A stretch of 64,000 bases of DNA from Marinobacter salarius (GTDB lineage: Bacteria; Pseudomonadota; Gammaproteobacteria; Pseudomonadales; Oleiphilaceae), in assembly GCA_000831005.1 (NCBI GenBank), contig CP007152.1:1984001-2048000 (forward strand), read 5' to 3'. Position 1 is the stretch's first letter. Every line of letters starts with the position of its first letter. The notes below the pieces were generated by a model. It did not search any database, had not been told where the DNA came from, and saw only the letters and a program-made list of their open reading frames with translations. This document shows positions 59,348-64,000 of the stretch, one piece after another. The translations under genes and the position numbers were made by a program.

Positions 59348-59716
59348 ATGGTTCAGCGTGCTGACATCAACAGTGTCCTTTCAGAAATTCGCAATATGCG
59401 CTCGCAGATGATGGAGAATCAGCGGGTTGAACAGGACAACAACATTCGCGGACGGATGGACGGGCCGTCCAAGGTCCAGGAAACCTCCGACACTCCCAAA
59501 TTCAGCGACATGCTCAGCCAGGCTGTGGGTTCTGTGAACGAACTCCAGCAAACATCCAGTGATATGAAGACGGCGTATGAAATGGGCGATCCGAACATGG
59601 ATATCTCCCGCGTCATGATCGCGTCTGAAAAAGCATCCATCTCCTTCGAGGCATTGACCCAGGTCCGTAACCGGGTGGTGAAGGCCTACGAAGACATCAT
59701 GAATATGCCGGTTTGA
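59348..59716 (+). CDS. fliE: Flagellar hook-basal body protein FliE
   Basis: 122-residue export gate/MS-ring adaptor between the MS ring and the rod. Typical C-terminal half: KFSDMLSQAVGSVNELQQ, MDISRVMIASEKASISFEAL and TQVRNRVVKAYEDIMNMPV. The ATG at 59348 has GGGAGAG about 7 bases upstream, but that sequence belongs to the toxin cassette frame, and no sigma-54 promoter is visible before it. First gene of the fliEFGHI operon here. Confidence 0.95.
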   Translation: MVQRADINSVLSEIRNMRSQMMENQRVEQDNNIRGRMDGPSKVQETSDTPKFSDMLSQAVGSVNELQQTSSDMKTAYEMGDPNMDISRVMIASEKASISFEALTQVRNRVVKAYEDIMNMPV

Positions 59717-59731
59717 TAGCGGAGCGGACCC

Positions 59732-61428
59732 ATGGCCAGCGTACCTGCTGAAACCTCATCCTCGAACATGCCCGCGGCGCGGGGAGACGATACCGGCGAG
59801 AGCCGTAGCGACCTGATTTTCGGCTTCAACCGGTTGAACCTGCTGCGACAGGTGGGCCTGATGGTGGGGCTTGCCGCCAGTGTTGCCCTTGGCGTTGCCG
59901 TGGTTCTCTGGGCCCAGGAGCCCAATTACCAGCCTGTGGTGGGGGATATGTCCGGCTACAACCCACAGGATGTCACGACCATTCTTGATGCCAACAACAT
60001 CGACTACCGTATGGATCCACGCACAGGCGCATTGCTGGTGCCCTCCGATGAGGTCTATAACGCCCGCCTGAAACTTGCAGCAGAGGGCGTGACGGACGAG
60101 CAGACCATGGGCTACGAACTGCTGGACCAGGACCGTGGACTTGGAACCTCTCAGTTTATGGAAACCATCAGTTTCCGCCGTGGCCTGGAAGGCGAGCTGG
60201 CACGAACGATTGGCAGCATGCGCACGGTTCGTGCCGCTCGGGTTCATCTGGCGATTCCGGAGCGCTCGGTGTTTGTCCGCGACGCGCGCACGCCGACAGC
60301 GTCCGTGTTCCTTGAAGTAATTGCCGGTCGTCGCCTGGAGCAGGAGCAGATTGCCTCGATCGTGAACCTGGTTGCCGGCAGCATTCCGGAAATGAGCAAG
60401 GACAATGTGACCGTGGTCGACCAGAGTGGAAACCTGCTCACCGGTCGTGAAGACGGCGGTGACAGCCAGCAGATTGAAGACCAGTACGATTACACCTCCC
60501 GCGTTGAGGATCGCCTGGCTCGTCGGGTTGCCTCCATGGTCAGGCCGGTGGTGGGCGACGGTCGTTTCCGTGCGGAAGTGACGGCTGATCTCGATTTCTC
60601 CTCGGTGGAACAGGCTGAGGAGCTGTTCAATCCCGAACAGCAAGCTGTGCGCAGCGAGCGCCAGATGTCCGAGCGGCGTGCCGGTGGCGGCGCCAGTGGA
60701 ATCCCCGGCGCCCTGTCCAACCAGCCGCCCGCTCAGCCGACAGTTCCGGAACAGGCAACCGCCGATGACGAGGGCAACGTCCAGGCGCCGCCGGTGAACG
60801 TGCGTGAAGAGTCGACCCGAAACTACGAAATGGACCGCACTGTCAGCTATATCCGCCAGGAACTTGGCCGCATAAAACGTTTGTCGGTAGCCTTGGCGGT
60901 TGATGATATGAAAGTGGTGGATCCCCAGACCGGCGAAGTCAGCTATGAACCCTGGCCGGAACAGGAACTGCAGCGCCTGACCATGCTGGTACGCGATGCC
61001 GTGGGGTATTCGGCCGCCCGGGGTGACAGTGTTACGGTGATGAACACTGCGTTCGCCGCCGAAGAGCAGATCGAGTTTGAAGCACCGGCGTTCTGGGAGC
61101 AGCCGTGGTTCTGGGACCTGATGAAGCAGGTGCTCGCAGGCCTGGTCATTCTGGTTCTGGTTCTGGGCCTGTTGCGACCCACCCTGAAAAGTCTGTCCGG
61201 CGGTGGCCGCAGCGAACGCAGGGGTGACTCCGACGACGGCTATGACGGCTTGATGGCATCGAAGGCGGCGACGCTCTGCGCGAAGCCATGCATTCACAGG
61301 ACGATCTGCTTTTGCCCGGCGCGACAGACAGCTATGATAGGCAATTGAATGCACTGAAAGGCCTGATTGCTGAAGACCCCGCAAGGGTCTCCCAGGTGAT
61401 GCGCCAGTGGGTGAATGTCGATGACTGA
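59732..61428 (+). CDS. fliF: Flagellar MS-ring protein FliF (one frameshift)
   Basis: 565 residues after repair. First membrane span LMVGLAASVALGVAVVLWA, ring-building motifs GALLVPSDEVYNARLKLAAEG, TISFRRGLEGELARTIG and VRAARVHLAIPERSVFVRD. The C-terminal span is VLAGLVILVLVLGLLRP. The frame breaks near 61247: one C restores DGLDGIEGGDALREAM and a normal FliG-binding tail ending VMRQWVNVDD. The stop at 61428 overlaps the fliG start by eight bases. Confidence 0.94.
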
Positions 61429-62461
61429 TGAGAACAACCGCCAGCCTGATGCGGCGCAAAAGCCCCAGCGCAAGATTCCGCGGGTGGAGCAGGCGGCAAT
61501 CCTGCTGATGTCACTGGGCGAAAACGACGCTGCCGAAGTGCTCAAGCACATGGGGCCGAAAGAGGTCCAGCGGGTTGGCGTGGCCATGGCCCAGATGAAA
61601 GACGTCAGCAAGGACGACGTTACCTATGTCCTGAACCAGTTTGTCGAGGCTGTTGGCGGCCAGACCGGGCTGGGGGTTGGCAATGATGATTACATTCGCA
61701 CCATGCTCACCCAGGCCCTGGGGGACGACAAGGCCTCCAGCCTGATCGACCGTATCCTTATTGGTGGCAACACCACCGGCCTGGATACCCTGAAGTGGAT
61801 GGAACCCCGTGCGGTGGGCGATATTATCCGTTACGAGCACCCCCAGATTCAGGCCATCGTTATTTCCTACCTCGATCCGGACCAGGCCGCGGAGATCCTC
61901 GGCACTCTGGACGACAAGGTGCGCCTGGATGTAATGATGCGGGTGGCTTCGCTGGAAAGTATCCAGCCGCAGGCACTGCAGGAACTCAACGATATCCTCG
62001 AGAAGCAGTTCTCCGGTGGCTCAGCGGCCCAGACCAGCCGCATCGGCGGGGTCAAACGGGCGGCTGACATCATGAACTTCATGGACCGCAGCGTTGAAGG
62101 CGGCCTGATGGATTCCATCAAGGACATGGACCCGGACCTGGCGTCCACAATCGAGGACTTGATGTTTGTCTTCGATAACCTCAAGGACATTGACGACCGT
62201 GGTATTCAGGCGTTGCTGCGGGAAGTGTCTTCCGAGGTGCTGGTCGTCGCGCTCAAGGGCGCCGATGACGCCGTTCAGGAGAAAATCTTCAAGAACATGT
62301 CCAAGCGGGCCGCAGAACTTCTGCAGGATGACCTGGAGGCCAAGGGGCCGGTACGGGTCAGTGAAGTGGAGTCTGCCCAGAAGGACATTATTACCATTGC
62401 CCGTCGTATGGCTGAAGCTGGTGAGATCACCCTTGGTGGTGCTGGCGAAGAAATGATGTGA
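61421..62461 (+). CDS. fliG: Flagellar motor switch protein FliG
   Basis: 346 residues, intact. Rotor component that binds FliF and interacts with the stator. VEQAAILLMSLGENDAAEVLKH, MEPRAVGDIIRYEHPQIQAIV (EHPQ motif), and the torque helix region LMFVFDNLKDIDDRGIQALLREV with its charged residues. An in-frame ATG six bases upstream is possible; 61421 was chosen for the short overlap with fliF. The stop shares one base with the fliH ATG. Confidence 0.96.
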   Translation: MTDENNRQPDAAQKPQRKIPRVEQAAILLMSLGENDAAEVLKHMGPKEVQRVGVAMAQMKDVSKDDVTYVLNQFVEAVGGQTGLGVGNDDYIRTMLTQALGDDKASSLIDRILIGGNTTGLDTLKWMEPRAVGDIIRYEHPQIQAIVISYLDPDQAAEILGTLDDKVRLDVMMRVASLESIQPQALQELNDILEKQFSGGSAAQTSRIGGVKRAADIMNFMDRSVEGGLMDSIKDMDPDLASTIEDLMFVFDNLKDIDDRGIQALLREVSSEVLVVALKGADDAVQEKIFKNMSKRAAELLQDDLEAKGPVRVSEVESAQKDIITIARRMAEAGEITLGGAGEEMM

Positions 62462-63311
62462 TGAAAGATCCCCGTCGCAACCTCGATCGCATTCCCAAGG
62501 AAAACCTCACGGCCTACGAGCGTTGGGAGCTTCCGCTGTTGGATGCGCGCGGCAATGAAATCGCGCAGGAAGAAGACCGCGACGTAAAGCCGTTGACCGC
62601 CGCTGATATTGAGGAGATCCGCCAGGCGGCCCGTGAAGACGGTCATGCGGAAGGCCGTGACGCAGGGTATCAGGCGGGGCTGAGTGAAGGTCGTGAGCAG
62701 GGGCACCGGGAAGGCTTTGAAGCAGGGCTTGCCGAGGGCCGCGAGCAGGGCGCGGAGGAAGGCTGGCGGACACCCGCAAGGAGGTGGATGCCAAGCTGGA
62801 CCGGCTGGAGCATTTGCTTGGCGAATTACTGGAACCAATCAAACGCCATGAAGACGAGGTGGAAACGGCGTTGGTCAATCTGACGACCGTTCTTGCGCGC
62901 TCCGTGGTGTTCCGGGAGCTGTCGTTGGATTCTTCCCACATTACCGACGTGGTCCGCAAGGCGATGACGGCGCTACCATCTACAACGGAAAACGTGCGCA
63001 TCCATATTCATCCGGATGACTATCAATGGGTCAGTGAGGTTGCCGACAGGTTCGAGGCGGCGACCTCCATTGTCGAAGATGCTTCTGTTCTCCGGGGCGG
63101 TTGCAAGCTGGAAACCCGCCACAGCCTGGTGGACTTCACGGTGGAAAAACGCTTCCAGAAGGCCGTTCAGGGCATGCTGGACCGCCAACTGGACACCGAA
63201 TCCGCCGGTGAGGGGGAAGAGCTTGATGCCATGATGGGCGATCTGACCGACTTCCGGCACGATGTGCTTGACTCCGACGAGGATGAAGGCCATGACAGCA
63301 CACCTGGCTGA
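62461..63311 (+). CDS. fliH: Flagellar assembly protein FliH (one frameshift)
   Basis: 283 residues after repair. Regulates the FliI ATPase. The N-terminal half carries the diagnostic GxxxG-type repeats (EGRDAGYQAGLSEGREQGHR, EGFEAGLAEGREQG). The frame breaks near 62766: one C gives GLADTRKEVDAKLDRLEHLL. The C-terminal globular part includes VRIHIHPDDYQWVSEV and GGCKLETRHSLVDFTVEKRF. It overlaps the fliI start by 20 bases. Confidence 0.93.
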
Positions 63312-64000
63312 ACGCCTGACACGACTGCAGGATTACTTTACCGAAGACCCCCAGCCGGAACTGTCCGGGCGGCTGACGCGCATGGTAGGCCTTACCCTGG
63401 AATGTGTGGGTTGCCCCATGGTGGTCGGCGACCGCTGCGTGATTACCGGGCAGGCGCCGGCACCGTGGAAGCGGAAGTGGTGGGTTTTGAGGATGACCGT
63501 GTCTATCTGATGCCGCTTACGGCCATAGAGGGGTTGCGCCCTGGAGCCAGGGTGGTGCCGTTGTCGGTGGCCGCCGGGTGCGGTCGGCCCGGAGTTGCTG
63601 GGGCGGGTGGTCAACGGCAACGGCGAGCCACTGGACGGCAAGGGCCCGCTGCAGGCGGAAGCCCGCGTGTCTCTCAGTGGCGATATCATCAACCCGCTGG
63701 ACCGTGCGCCGGTGCGTCAGTCCATGGATGTGGGTATCCGGGCTATCAATTCACTGATGACTGTCGGCCAAGGGCAGCGCCTGGGCCTCTTTGCCGGCAG
63801 CGGCGTTGGCAAGAGTGTTCTCTTGGGTATGATGACCCGCTTCACCAACGCGGATATCACGGTGGTTGGCCTGATCGGCGAACGGGGTCGTGAGGTTAAA
63901 GAGTTCATTGAGGATATCCTTGGGGACGAAGGGCTTGCCCGCTCTGTTGTGGTTGCCTCCCCCGCCGATGACTCACCACTGATGCGCCTGCGTGCTGCCA
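63292..64000 (+). CDS. fliI: Flagellum-specific ATP synthase FliI (3' cut by window; several lost bases)
   Basis: Type III export ATPase. N-terminus [16 protein letters not shown]. One G lost near 63451 ([17 protein letters not shown] when restored). Two further G losses within about ten bases near 63577-63588 would restore [20 protein letters not shown]. After that the frame is clean: [19 protein letters not shown], Walker [18 protein letters not shown] and [14 protein letters not shown]. It runs off the window end at [15 protein letters not shown]. All three interruptions look like sequence errors because the gene is essential for motility and otherwise normal. Confidence 0.93.

Noticed and set aside
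46500-59350. CRISPR array or tRNA-flanked integrative element in the island
   Set aside because: No regularly spaced repeats, tRNA gene, integrase or matching attachment-site repeats were seen.
59756-61459. 567-residue open frame antisense to fliF
   Set aside because: Complete overlap with the conserved fliF sense frame; high-GC codon bias produces long antisense frames, and the product has no recognisable features.

Overview
The window looks like a chromosomal segment of a marine gammaproteobacterium, most likely Marinobacter or a close relative. This is inferred from the high GC, the gene repertoire (RecBCD, FAN1 with an XPD/DinG-like helicase, mms valine catabolism, Liv-type transporter, Puu polyamine catabolism, fliEFGHI) and the protein sequences. 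No database search was possible.

Layout. 1-8.2 kb: recC (5' end outside the window), recB and recD in a tight operon, followed by a small META-domain lipoprotein. 8.7-14.8 kb: genes on the minus strand for an alpha/beta hydrolase, a luciferase-like oxidoreductase, a lipoprotein 5'-nucleotidase and a large secreted nuclease with a lamin-tail domain and a dockerin-like C-terminus. The last two could together salvage phosphate and nucleosides from extracellular DNA. 15-22.8 kb: an MFS transporter, then on the minus strand a diguanylate cyclase, an enoyl-CoA hydratase, a metallophosphoesterase, a FAN1-type nuclease and an iron-sulphur helicase. 23-30.7 kb: an alcohol dehydrogenase, an AraC-type regulator (MmsR-like) and the divergent valine-degradation operon (mmsA, acyl-CoA dehydrogenase, enoyl-CoA hydratase, 3-hydroxyisobutyryl-CoA hydrolase, mmsB). 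30.8-38.6 kb: an acyl-CoA synthetase/thioesterase/hydrolase operon and a five-gene branched-chain-type ABC transporter, which share a palindromic operator. 38.6-46.8 kb: a 650-residue protein of unknown function, a membrane-anchored endonuclease/phosphatase-fold protein, the gamma-glutamylputrescine genes puuA, puuC and puuB, and a gamma-glutamylcyclotransferase-like gene.

46.9-59.35 kb is an accessory island, AT-richer in its middle. It starts with an AbiE toxin-antitoxin pair. Two diverged surface-protein/toxin cassettes follow; they share a nearly identical homology block and then differ. Candidate toxin C-termini are each followed directly by a candidate immunity gene. Also present are a signal peptidase, a broken glycosyltransferase and a REP-associated (RAYT) transposase element with inverted ends. 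The second cassette runs directly into fliE. From 59.35 kb to the end is the flagellar operon fliE-fliF-fliG-fliH-fliI (cut by the window end).

A warning for anyone using this sequence: more than 30 genes or gene parts are interrupted by apparent one-base (twice two-base) losses, most of them in short C or G runs. They affect housekeeping genes (recC, recD, fliF, fliH, fliI) as well as accessory genes, so most are probably sequencing errors rather than real pseudogenes. Coordinates for such genes span the restored gene.
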